From Hexactinellida sp. DTS-2022 (lineage: Eukaryota; Porifera; Hexactinellida), in contig JAPNXP010000013.1 in assembly GCA_028753945.1 (NCBI GenBank), positions 1,612,001 through 1,676,000 of the forward strand: DNA of 64,000 nt, given 5' to 3'. Of the stretch, positions 46,322-56,869 are shown piece after piece. The translations under genes were made by a program, and so were the position numbers. How positions within the stretch are numbered: the first letter of the stretch is position 1; each line of letters begins with the position of its first letter. The notes beneath the pieces are model-generated. The model saw nothing but the letters and a program-made list of their open reading frames with translations. It ran no database searches and had not been told where the DNA came from.

Positions 46322-49285
46322 CTAAAATATTAACTTGTTTACCATTTAATAAATATAAGAATTTTTATAATGTCACAACTTGCTTTGATATACTAAACAA
46401 ACATACTAATTTAAATTGAATTGAGTTGTATGAGTGTATTGGTAGATAGTTTTGACTTACCAGGAAATACAGTACTTTGTGTGTGTATCTAGCACGTTGG
46501 GTATCTGTATAGCTGGGGTAGAGATCTGATGTCCATCCGAGTATAATCTCCATAATATCTCTCTTCTACAATAAATGGGTAAAATGGTAATTTGTAGTTA
46601 TCGTATGAATCATTGTTAATTAATTAACTTACAACTTCCTCTTCTTTTCCGCCATCCAAATACTCGAATAACATCGTGTTGGGAGTGTAGCTGTGCGCTT
46701 TGTATAACAAGTGGTTCAGCTCTTCATGTAGAGGAGTCATGAAGGTCTGCCCACGTATATTCTGCTTTAGGATTTCCTACAAATGACAACATTGTAATAA
46801 GAAAAATATTATGGAATGTTACAAATATTCTGGATTGACGTCAAGAGAAGGTGTAAAGCGAAAATAACAATGAGTGTCAATAAAGATTACACTAAATGAA
46901 TTAGACTATAGATGTGAAACGGGAAGCTTACTTTTAAGTTATTAAGGTGTTGAAATATAGATTCCGTAGAAAATCCGAAGAGATTCTGGTACATCTAAAA
47001 AAGGAATATTTTACTATTAACACTATTTTATATTTTAAATAACAACTCAATCACAATGAATTTACCTGTGAGGTGTTGATTCCGATGCTAGTATCGAGGC
47101 TTACTTTCTTCTTAGTATTCTTGGGACTAGAGGATCTTTCGAAGTAAGGTCTTGTGATATGGATTGGAATCTTTTTGTCCTTCTTCGTTCCTAATTCTGT
47201 TTGAGAAATTATAACATGGCTTTCTGTTGATTTCGACACCGTGTAAGGCCCGAGATGTTTCGTTTGCTTCTTTGTTTTGGGCATGTGTTTTATTTTGGGC
47301 ATGTTGGTATAGATGATCTTATCACCCTTCTTTAGAGGTGTACTAATTACAGAGATAATAATTATGGAAATAATTATTATCGAAGGAATGAATCGAACTT
47401 TAGTAACAAGATAGACTGTGTGATAACTTATGTATGAATTAAATATCGTCAGCAGTTCAACAAACCGACTAGTGTTAACTTTCTTATCATATTGTATCTT
47501 CTGCTTGAGTTGTTCAAAACTGATGCAGTCCATAGCTGATTGCTGTGTTGAAGTTCGAGATTCATCAATGTTGCTAACTGCTTCGAGGGGATTATCAGGA
47601 GGTGGGCAAAATATGTCGTTTATACCTTCGATATCATCTAGTGGATCTGTGAGTTCTGAGAAAATCGATTCTTCCAAATCAAAGTCTTCCTCATCGTTGG
47701 TATGCAGGTCGTTAATGGTGGACAAGAGATCTTGATGCCGGGACTCTCTTCCCCACATGACCTTGAATGGAGTTTGTCCGAGGGATCTTTTCTTGCAGGA
47801 GTTCATTGCAAGCACAGCCTGTTTGAGCAGTTTGGACCAATGATCCCCTATCTGACTCTCCATTTTAATCAGTTTTCTATATGGATAATACGTAAATTGG
47901 TCTTAAAATTATATTACAAAATACTTACTGTTTCAGAATCTTGTTGTGCGCTTCGACTAAGCCGTTAGCCATGGGGTGGTAAGCACGAGTGCTACGATTG
48001 TCGATACCCAATTTCTGGTTGAATTCCTTAAATATCTGTTAAATACAATAAATAAAAATACAATAAATAAATAAATACAAATAATAATACATACTATAAT
48101 GTTAGTGTGTAAAATTAGATAATTATGATAATTATATAAGTTATTTAATTTTAATGAATGAATTAATTAATTAACACTAATCTAACAAACAGTATTACAT
48201 TATACTACTCACATTGCTTGTGAACTCTTTCCCCTGGTCGTGCTGGATAATATCAGGTAATCCCATATCGAGATAGATGTCCTTCAGATTCTGAATAACT
48301 TCTTGTGAAGTCTTGGTCTTGAGAGGGCGTACTGCAACATATTTGCTCAGGTAGCATACAGTGACTAGAACGTGTTTGTAGCCGTCTTCACTCTCAGGGA
48401 GGTCGCATATAAGGTCCATTCCTATATGTCTCCACGTTTTAGAAGGAGGTGGTATTGGTTGGAGTTTCTTTTGCGGTTGAGGTGGCAAGGCCGCTGTCAT
48501 CTGACATATATGGCACGTCTTTACCTTAATAATATAAGAAAGCCATTACTAGTGTATAATTTAAGAAATATATTACAAGATAAAGTAATTTGAGAGTAGT
48601 TTAATTCAGCAGGCTTTATTACGCTAACGAGAAGTATATTGTAATTTTTTAACAGGAATAAAAATACTGTTCAAATAGTTTTGGTGACTTAGTATACATT
48701 AAGTTAGAATGCATCATATCCTTTGAAATGATTCAAAATTAAAATACCCCAATTGAATAATATAAATAAGAATGTTCAATTGAAACGAGATAGGTAGGTA
48801 AATCTTACAAGCTACGAACAAAATACAGAAGTGGTCCGGCCAATGACCGAACTACGTGCTACATAGGAAAGTATACCGGATAATTTAACTAACATATTCT
48901 TTAACGTCTTGGGAAACGCCTGCCCATGTGTATCTTTGCTGAACTGAATGTAGGGTCGTATTTATTCCGGGATGACCGACTTCGTCATGGAACTTCTCAT
49001 AGATGTTGTCCAACTCAGACTGCAATGGAACTGCCAAATCTGTCTCTGTGCCTTCCAGTTTTACTCTCTAAAGGGAGAATTCAATTAAATCATGGAATAT
49101 ATAAAATTGGTCTAGGGGAATAAGGAAGTCAATATTACCTTGAAAAGTCTGTTGGTATCTCCAATAAAATAGGAAGACAATCTTCTTTTGTAGTTCCATT
49201 TTGTCTGACGTGAAGCTTGAGATGCTTCAGGATATTTTTCTTCACGAAGAAAGTGAATGATTTCGTCATATTCATTTGGATTCAT
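45638..49285 (-). CDS. Ginger transposase gene: HHCC integrase fused to OTU domain, nine exons
   Basis: Exons on the minus strand, in order: 49285-49139, 49067-48894, 48524-48213, 48035-47929, 47876-47066, 46994-46932, 46776-46633, 46565-46461 and 46321-45638. All borders are GT-AG, and phases agree throughout (0 everywhere except phase 2 between exons 4 and 5), giving about 848 residues. Exon 1 starts MNPNEYDEII. Exons 2-3 form the HHCC zinc finger (FHDEVGHPG..LHSV, then CHIC). Exon 3 holds the first two catalytic acids (GMDLIC, IIQHDQGKEF) and exon 4 the third (MANGLVEAHNK). Exon 5 has LGQTPFKVMWGRES and a GPY module (LGPYTVSK). Exon 9 is the OTU domain. The integrase would cut and join the element ends in the nucleus; the OTU part would be a cysteine protease, perhaps a deubiquitinase. 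Exon borders are predictions by eye. Confidence 0.85.
47066..47876 (-). CDS. Exon 5: integrase C-terminal part with GPY module
   Basis: The exon begins by completing the integrase core helix (SKLLKQAVLAMNSCKKRSLG) and the QTPFKVMWGRES motif, which in integrases follows the last catalytic Glu. An acidic linker (NDEEDFDLEESIFSEL..) follows, then LKKGDKIIYTN and KHLGPYTVSKSTESH, the GPY/F module. Between DKKVNTSRFVELL and TPLKKGD sits a hydrophobic run of about 35 residues (including IIIISIIIISVIS). It has no counterpart in integrases I know and may be an unrecognised intron or insertion. It ends at donor GTAAAT. Confidence 0.82.
48213..48524 (-). CDS. Exon 3: integrase zinc-finger end and catalytic core
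   Basis: The exon starts VKTCHICQM, the Cys pair of the HHCC finger. A proline-rich linker LPPQPQKKLQPIPPPSKTW follows. The RNase H-like core then begins: HIGMDLICDLPESEDG with the first catalytic Asp, and VLVTVCYLSKYVAVRPLKTKT. IIQHDQGKEFTSN contains the second Asp. It ends in phase 0 at donor GTGAGT. The same stretch is recognisable, decayed, at 11840-11935 (start only) and 23413-23658. Confidence 0.88.
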
Positions 49286-49716
49286 TTCGAAATAAGAATA
49301 GATTTGTTTGTTTGTTTGTTTGTTGTAAATGAATAAGACAATTAATGCATATATTAAATGTCTTATATAGTAAATTTGATAATAGTATAGGGTTTATCTA
49401 TACTATGATATGAAAATCATAGTATTTTTAATTAAATTCATAATAAAAAGTAAAAATAAGCCAAAATTTCCTTTTATAGTGTCTCAAAATATCACTGTTT
49501 AATTTCTAATAGCACATCCATGGTTTGCTAATACAATGTCTCAAAATCTCACGCATCTCAAACTTAAATTAAATTCATAATAAAAAGTAAAAATAAGCCA
49601 AAATTTCCTTTTATAGCGTCTCAGAATATCACTGTATAATTTGTAATAGCACATCCATGGTTTGGTAATACAATGTCTCAGAATCTCACGCGTCTCAGAA
49701 TATCATGCAACAGGCC

Positions 49717-50654
49717 AAAAGAGGATGCAACGTGCCTAATAATATAGCAAAATTGGCAAAAAAATAGATTTAGAGATAATTTTAATTTATTGTAATATTC
49801 CCCTCTTAATTAACACTAGTATATGTATTGAATAAATTAAGTGCACGATATATTACATATAATACCAAAGAATGTCAATTGCGATATTAAAAATGTTAAA
49901 CCATCAATAATGACGTCACCAAATTGACATTCTGAAGATTTTGCAGAATATTTTTTTTTTTTAATTCACTTCTCACATAATTTTATGATATATTTAGCTT
50001 CATTTCATACTATAAACTCGCATTTCAATTTTGACACTAAAGCCCCCAAATTTTCACCCGAAGCATCCTTAAGTTAGAGGTGAGCTATCAATATTTACGC
50101 ACGTGTTCTGCACGCCTCGTGGCGCGTAATTCGAATCAATAGATTATGAGACCGAAATGATAATCCCTCTCTTGTTTTTTGGAAAACACCACGCAGAAAC
50201 CCGCTAAGGATGATTTTAGGATTTTTTGTTGAGGCCAATATTTTAAATTAATTTCTCACTTTATTTAATTTTTGAGCTTTTTAGAATTATATAAATAGTA
50301 TAAATCGTATTATTTATGGCGTAATGAGTAATAAGGAAGATATTGATTTTAACTCGCATTTTTAAATCAGGGTACAGTACACAGTGTGTGGCAAAATTGC
50401 AATTTGGGGTATTAGGTATTACGTTAATGGTACGCATAAAAGTTGCATTAGTACAGGTAGGAAATCTACTACGTAGAATCCAAAAATATTGTACTTTTTT
50501 CTAACTTAACTAGAAATTTGTGAAAATGACATCATAATGTTTTTATTTTTAATACTTTAAATTATTAATCAAATATTTATCACTCTATATTTTATGCTAA
50601 TTGGTAAACTAGATCATGTATTATGTGCGTAGGCTTCGGTTGCTTTGGTTGAGC
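49717..50654. other. AT-rich non-coding stretch
   Basis: No feature recognised between the Ginger element and the left arm of the large inverted repeat. Confidence 0.3.
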
Positions 50655-52004
50655 TGTTGCTCTACCAATAATTTATACTGAATCAGTATTTTCTATTAAA
50701 CATAATCAAATTGTCCCAAAATGGCCCTACCTATGATGACTCATAACCCATACTACCAATCTTTAACACTAGGAAACGTCCTATGTATGACACTCCATAG
50801 CTGCTTTACCTTCTGTTAACATTTTTCATGTAAACAAGAACAAAGTTAATAGAACTAGGAGTCTTATACAATATAATTCTGCAATTAAAGTATTAATTGA
50901 CATTTATTGATAGCTTTCCATAATTGAATTATTGTATAATGTGTCTTATACGCAGTTTGTAGGGTCTTTATTTCCTTTATAACTTTGAACGATTTTACCA
51001 GTACAGGGTCGCTATTAGACAATATACGTACTAATTTCGATTAGAGTTTGTACAGATATAGTGATACTTACGTCATTAGCAACTAGAGTATCATATGTAT
51101 CTTTATTAGAAACAAATTCACTCATATTGTCAAATTTGAAAAGATAGTGCAAATTACAATAGTTATTCATTTATTATTCAAGCAAAATCAATTAATATTT
51201 TCTTAACCATTATTAATAAACAACTAGGAGGGAAATTAGTCAATTAAGATGATTGTTCAGAATGGGACAATTGGAAAACCGTCCGATATTTGGACCCACT
51301 TTTACTTTTGCTCAAACATATATTTGGGCGCCTTTGAACTGGCGTAGAAATATTTTACATCTAAGCTTAGATTAATAGGCAATATAAAAACGCAAACTAT
51401 TCAGCTCACAATTGTTCCATTATAAAATCGGGCGGTTGGTCATATTGCTACAATATAGGTAGTTATTTTTTCAATTCCTTTAAAAGAAAATCATAAATAA
51501 TAATCACATTGTTATTTCGGTTTGAAAACTAGTTAAAATCTATAAAAATAATGTTCAAGAATAAACATGTATGTTTCGAATTACCAAAAATCAAGCATAA
51601 TTGCATTGAGTAACGTACGCTAACAATCGATATTTTGTGGTTTTTCAGAAATTTAATTTTCCAATTTTGTTCTTAACTTTGAGACATTGTGTAAGCATCA
51701 TATATTTAGCATAGGCTAATGACAATAACATTTTTTATTCTTTCAATATTCTAGAATCGAATGTATGCATTTAATTTTTCATTTAGATATGTCTAAATCT
51801 TACCTATTATCCCATGGTTACACACTGTGCATTACATCCTCGCTAGTCCGAACCCTCGCTAATCCGAACAGGAGTTCCCCCAATATTTACGTAAAAGTGT
51901 AACAAAATCATAAATCTTTGTTTATTACATGGAATTATTTAAAATTATGTCTCATACAAGTCCCTAACCAGGCAAAAGTATTTGAACAGTAATAATTTGT
52001 ATTC

Positions 52005-52215
52005 ATACATTCAAGCTTAGAGCAGCATAATAACATTTGTAGATGCTTCAACATGGATGTTGACATTACATTATATATCGACAAAAATCAAATAACATTA
52101 TTTTTAATTTTACAAATTTACAAATTTAGCTAATTAAATATGTAATTTCTGATCATTTAGACGCAATGAAGATATACAAATTCTGATTGAAACTTAAAAT
52201 CACATTGTTATGAAG
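52005..52215 (+). repeat. Dispersed repeat family B
   Basis: It resembles 36080-36300 in order and content (CATTCAAGCTT, ATAATAA.ATTTGT, AACATGGATGTTG, GCTAATTAAATATGTAATT, ATTCTGATTG). The neighbouring 51838-51880 (CCTCGCTAATCCGAACAGGAG) looks like a pogo/Tigger terminus, so the family may be the body of an old Tigger-like element. Confidence 0.45.
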
Positions 52216-52970
52216 GTTAGAACTATAGCAATATTTATATACGCATTTAAAATCATTTTAGAGTATTTTAAACTGCCGTCTACAAACTAATTGAACCATA
52301 CTCATATTGTCTCTCGAATAGAATTCCAGTAGTTCAAATACATTGGGCCTGTCAGTGGACAAATTCCTTTTCTTCTAAATGTCATCTACATTCTCTGTGG
52401 ACTATAATTCAAAAAGGATTTCTCTTTCGCCATGTCTATTTCTGTATCACAAATAGCACTCTGTATCCAGTATACTGTAGCAGAGCTGTTTTTGCCAGAT
52501 TTTTGGAACCACCCAGGATTTTGTCTTCGCCTCCTTCTTTTGATCCGAGTCACCTGGTAGAGCCGCTAATAGCATCAGAGGGACTCTGGTGATAAACTTG
52601 TTCTCGGGGCATTCTAAAATTATATCGATGGCTCTATAGTATTCTGAGACTTTCTAGATTATTCAATATCATATCTCACTTTTCCTTAAAATTTTAATTC
52701 ATGTATTTATATGGTACATCCAGCCGCGTTGGCTTACACTTTGATAATCAAGCTATATTTTTTAAATCGAAATATCAAAAGAACTATGTACGATTTGAAT
52801 TTTAACCAATAAATTCCTTAGTAATTGACTTTTTATAGTAACTGTACTAAAGATTGACTCGAGCAATTGTTGCATTCTTATTAATCAAGCCCACGTCAAC
52901 GAGCTGAAACGTTAAAATGCAAATAGTTTATGTTAGAGATGGTATACTAATAAAGCATGAATATAGTATA

Positions 52971-53308
52971 CAGTGTAACCTCTGGAATCGGTTACTCGCA
53001 TAATAGAATATTAATTTCTACGCTACACTTACGTAGCATTTATATTGTGTTTTATTCGATAGTTATTGCGAAAATAAAAATTTATTGAGTTGATTTCAGT
53101 ATTGATGCCCCGATCGTAGGGGATTTTAGTATTAGTTCTATTCAAGCTGAAAGAATTAGATTTTCAGGGCTTGCCCCGATTCCCCGTTTGTCGCTATTTC
53201 CCCGATTCCAGAGGTTCATTTGTATGGGGAATTATTTTCGCGAATTTCAAATGCCCCGAATTCAGAGGTTCCCTTATTCCAGAGGCCCCGATTCCAGAGG
53301 TTACACTG
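52971..53308. mobile_element. pogo/Tc1-type MITE, 338 bp, TA TSD
   Basis: The left CAGTGTAACCTCTGGAATCGG and right CCGATTCCAGAGGTTACACTG are perfect inverted repeats of about 21 bp, flanked by TA on both sides. CCCCGATTCCAGAGG-type units are repeated three more times near the right end (about 53170-53300). It lies in the spacer of the giant inverted repeat. Confidence 0.9.
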
Positions 53309-53310
53309 TA

Positions 53311-54359
53311 TATTGAATTTTCCCTAACTGTACGATGCGTATGTGTAAAGTTTACACATAATGGTCATTAATATATTCTTTATATAGGACAATGATATTG
53401 TGACCTAAAAGTGGTGGGGCATATCACTACCATAGTGAACTGAGGTGGGACTTTAGCCCTCCATGCCCCCACGGCTTCTTCGCCTATTGTTGAATCTTTA
53501 TCTTGCATTTACCCGACCATAATTATCTGCTATAAGATATTCAATTGTCTCATCCAAAATGTCCCGAATGATCCTCGATCTGTTGAGTTTAATTATTTCT
53601 ATATTGAGGATTTCCTTGTATTTTAAAATATCTCGCCAGCTACGCTTGCTCGTTCTCTTTGCGACGTGTGACACACCACACAACAACTATTCGCGATTGT
53701 TGTGTATTGCACTCAGCACTTCGTCCCTCGCGAAGGAGAAAACTTAATTTTTGGAGAATAAAAGGATTAATTTTATATTTAAATTTTATATTTTCATGAT
53801 GACGTGATATTTTGACACTGAGTTTGCATATTTGTGATTTTGATTGGGGATATATTGGTAATATTAATATACATATTGTATTAAATTTTAACCTTTCTCT
53901 TTCTCATAGAGTGTGAGTTATAAGCAATTAGGCGGATTTTCACATTCAAAAATGTAACATTGACGTAATTATTTCATGGTAAGTGGTATTTTCTTTCAAG
54001 ACTCGAACTTGTCCGAGCCTGACCGAAATCAGTCCTGTGGGTATTGTAGTTTCTTCATTCAATTCTGTACAAACAGACAAATATATATATACTTATAGAC
54101 AATGATTCGAGGGATTTAATAGGAAAAGTCTAATAAGATGGTCTTGGAATACACAGTCTTTCAAATAAGGCTCATCAGAAAATAACGCATAATAGTATGT
54201 TATTAATTAATTGGTGGGTGACACTATGGTTGAGATGTGCAGTATGTTTGCAAACTCTTCGGGATTTGAAACGATCTGTAGTAATGATCAGCATCCTGAT
54301 TCCTGAGATAAGGTGATATTGGTTAGTTTTTTCGCAACCGTGCGACTGTGCGTGTTTCG
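53311..54359. other. Non-coding part of the inverted-repeat spacer
   Basis: No gene is recognised; frames at 53498-53747 lack domains and overlap each other. Confidence 0.3.
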
Positions 54360-55088
54360 GGCTAGGTAGAGGTTCTGGAGGCAGTTGTGAAGTGGGGAGA
54401 TAAAAGGAGAAGGATCTGCCAGCACAGATCAGGGTATTGCGCTAAAGCACGGTGTTTTAAATAACGGTGGTTGTGTGCTTGTTGATTTAAGATTCGGGAA
54501 GTAGTACCGGTTTGGCCAATATAGACCGTGAGGTGAAGGGGTACAAAGATTGCGTACACGCACCTTTACATGAGGCAAGGAATTATTGGATGATGGAATG
54601 TGGTTGGGAAAAAGCGTTGTTGCTTTGGCAGACGTCAAAAATATTGGGTCAGGAGGTATGTTGGGAAAGGCTGAGGGGTTCACGTAAGACATGAGGGATT
54701 TAAGAGAAGACAGCGGTAATATGGGAACTAATCGTTATGGGCGATGGGTAAATGGTTGTAATTGGTTGATGGTAGGTCGGGTATTGGAGTACGCATAATT
54801 CACTGTATCGATGTCACGAGGGGGTTATTATAGAGTTTCATTTGGGAAATAGAAAATTAGGGCAATTTCTGTGATCACGTCCGTCGTTAAATGTCCAGAG
54901 TTAATTAAATTACCAAGGAACCGGGAGAGGCAAGTATGCAGGGCTATATTTGGGTCAGAAGTTTTGGCGGCCAGGCGATGCATTGTCGAGAGGTGTGATG
55001 TTAAGACCATAAGTCTATGGAGATGATAGGAGTGTGGGTGTATGGGGATTGGAGTGCGAAGTTGATGGAGATTGCAGTGTGGAACCAT
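54360..55088 (-). pseudogene. Probable Penelope-like element fragment with GIY-YIG motif (copy 2)
   Basis: The minus strand from 55088 reads a histidine-rich frame (HLHRLMVLTSHLSTMHRL.., NLINSGHLTTDVITEI). After frame changes it reads IPSSNNSLPHVKV, then RCVYAIFVPLHLTVYIGQTG and NHRYLKHRALAQYPDL. VYAI..VYIGQTG fits a GIY-YIG nuclease, and the preceding Pro/Ser-rich linker fits the region between RT and nuclease in Penelope-like elements. The fragment parallels 36736-37165. Several frame breaks make it inactive. The family is tentative because no RT motif is visible. Confidence 0.5.
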
Positions 55089-55977
55089 GGTGTAATAGGT
55101 AAAAATTTGACTTATCCAAATGCTAATTTAAATGCGTACATTCGATTCTATAATTTTTAACGAATAGAAAAATGTTATTGTCATTTACCTGGTTTAATAT
55201 ATCATTCCTACACAAAGTCAAAGTTATGCATAAAAATTTGAAAATTTAATTTCTGAAATACCAGAAGTATAAATTGTTAGCCAACGTTGCTATATTTAAT
55301 ATTTAATTTACTTGATTCTTAGGAAATTCAAGACATATATGTGTATGATTATACATTATTTGATAGATTTTAAAAAGTTTTCAAACTGAACTAACTATGT
55401 GATTATTTTTTATGAATTTTCTTTTCGGGCTATTTTATTAATAACTTCCTGCATTGTTGCAAATATTACAACTGTCCGATCTTAGAATGCAAACAATTGC
55501 GAGCTGAATCGTTTGCGTTTTTATATTGTCTATTTATCTGAGCTTCGATTTTGAACATTTCTACGCCCCCCAAAAGGCGCCCAAATATATATTTCGAGCT
55601 AAAGTAAAAGTTGGTCAAGATATCGGACGATTTTTCAATTATCCAAATTTTGAACATTTTAATTGACTAATTTCCCTTCTAGTTGTTAACGAAAAATGGT
55701 TCAAAATAATGTTAATTGATTTTGCTTGAATAATAACTATTGTAATCTGTACTAGCTCATCAAATTTGACAATATGTGTGAATTTGTTTCTAACAAAGAC
55801 ACCTGTGATACTTAAGTATCTACCGACGGAATTATAATTATATCTGTACAAACTCTGATTGAAATTAGTCCTTATATTGTGTTATAGCAACCCTGTATAC
55901 TGGTAAAAAATCGTTTCAAAGCTATAAAGGTATATAAAGACCAATAAACTGCGTACAAGACACATTATACAGGGTTT

Positions 55978-56236
55978 GATACAGAAATTTTTCCTGGGGG
56001 GGAAACTTTACTAGAAACAGACTGTTCCCTTGTATAAAGGAGCAGCATAAACATATATAGGCCAAAATTAATCTTTTAGCTGGCATAATCATTCTATGCT
56101 TTAATCCTGTTTATATTCGCAATTACTTATCCTTTATTTACTAACTATGAGGCAAAGTTAAGACAATTCCTGGGATAGGGGCATCTTTCCTCGGGGGGGG
56201 GATCCCAGAGCCCCCCCTTCTGTATCACACCCTGTT
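55978..56236. mobile_element. GC-rich MITE nested in right arm, 4-5 bp TSD
   Basis: CAGGGTTTGATACAGAAATTTTTCC on the left and GGGG..CCCCCCCTTCTGTATCACACCCTG on the right are inverted. The other arm of the giant inverted repeat (about 50930-50950) lacks it, giving an empty site. TTAT is duplicated if one extra base is counted as element. Same family style as 32228-32418. Confidence 0.75.
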
Positions 56237-56677
56237 ATGCAATAATTCACTTATGGAAAGCTATCAATAAATGTCAATTAATACTATTTAGTTGCTGAAT
56301 TATGTTGTATTAGCCTCCTATGTATATTAACTTTGTTCTTGTTTCCATAAAAAATGTTAACATATGTAGTGCAGCTATTGCAGTGTCATACGTAGGGCGT
56401 ATCCTCGAAGCAATGATTGGTATTATGTGTTATGAGTCATCATAGGTAGGGATTTTTGGGACAATTTTGATTATGTTTAATCATAGCCTACTCTATATAT
56501 GGCCCAACAACTGAGGAATAATTGTAACTGTTGCAGCCCAAATTCGAATTTGGGCCGTTCGCGAATGGGCTGGCCCATTTGCAATTTGGCCAACAAATTG
56601 GTCTATTCACGAATGGGCCAAGCTAGCTTGGCCCATTCGTGAAATATTCTAAAATATTTTCATTTGGTTTATTAATA

Positions 56678-56862
56678 AGAGATATCTTGTATGTAGACCG
56701 TCTAGAAATAGACCAGGTTTTATTCCCTATGCATTAGTATTACCCATAAAAAGCAGGGCAAGTGGTCTACAGAATTTAGAGACGGTCTACAAATTTTTGG
56801 CTTATTTGTATGGGCTTTTATAGACCGTCTATTTATAGACGGTCTACATATAAGGATGCTCT
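56678..56862. mobile_element. MITE, 185 bp, nested in Ginger TIR, ATTAATA TSD
   Basis: The left AGAGATATCTTGTATGTAGACCGTCTA and right TAGACGGTCTACATATAAGGATGCTCT are inverted repeats. ATTAATA is present on both sides (56671-56677, 56863-56869). The undisturbed partner TIR at about 60365-60385 reads TATTAATAAACCAAATG and provides the empty site. Internal GGTCTACA/TAGACCGTCTA motifs recur. Confidence 0.85.
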
Positions 56863-56869
56863 ATTAATA

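Larger units (their letters stand above)
43200..49712 (-). mobile_element. Ginger-type DNA transposon encoding integrase plus OTU protease
   Basis: This is a 6.5-kb element. The left end TGTTGCATGATATTCTGAGACGCG is repeated inverted at the right end (..CGCGTCTCAGAATATCATGCAACA), and GGCC flanks both sides (43196-43199, 49713-49716). That fits the TGTNR start and 4-bp duplication known for Ginger. TIRs are about 290-380 bp and are built of sub-repeats centred on CCATGGATGTGCTATTAG (left at 43261, 43403, 43477; right at about 49510 and 49645). Inside is one nine-exon minus-strand gene (45638-49285). A non-coding 3' part (43640-45600) contains a polypyrimidine tract and a nested 222-bp MITE. The family call rests on the integrase, TIR start and TSD size together. 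Confidence 0.88.
50655..56512. repeat. Giant inverted repeat, about 1.2-kb arms, 3.2-kb spacer
   Basis: The left arm (about 50655-51835) is the reverse complement of the right arm (about 55078-56512). The right arm is longer only because of a 259-bp MITE at 55978-56236. Matching blocks include AAACATAATCAAA.TTGTCCC, CCTACCTATGATGACTCATAAC, TATATTTGGGCGCCTTT and CAATATAAAAACGCAAACNATTCAGCTC, plus the inner CATGGTT.CACACTG. Similarity by eye is roughly 75-85 percent, so the arms are old. The spacer holds a pogo MITE, a family-B repeat and a Penelope-like fragment. The structure could be the TIRs of a large DNA transposon or an inverted duplication; no TSD could be fixed. Confidence 0.8.

Noticed and set aside
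50655-56512. Giant inverted repeat as the ends of a Polinton
   Set aside because: The spacer is far too short and none of the usual Polinton genes is recognisable.
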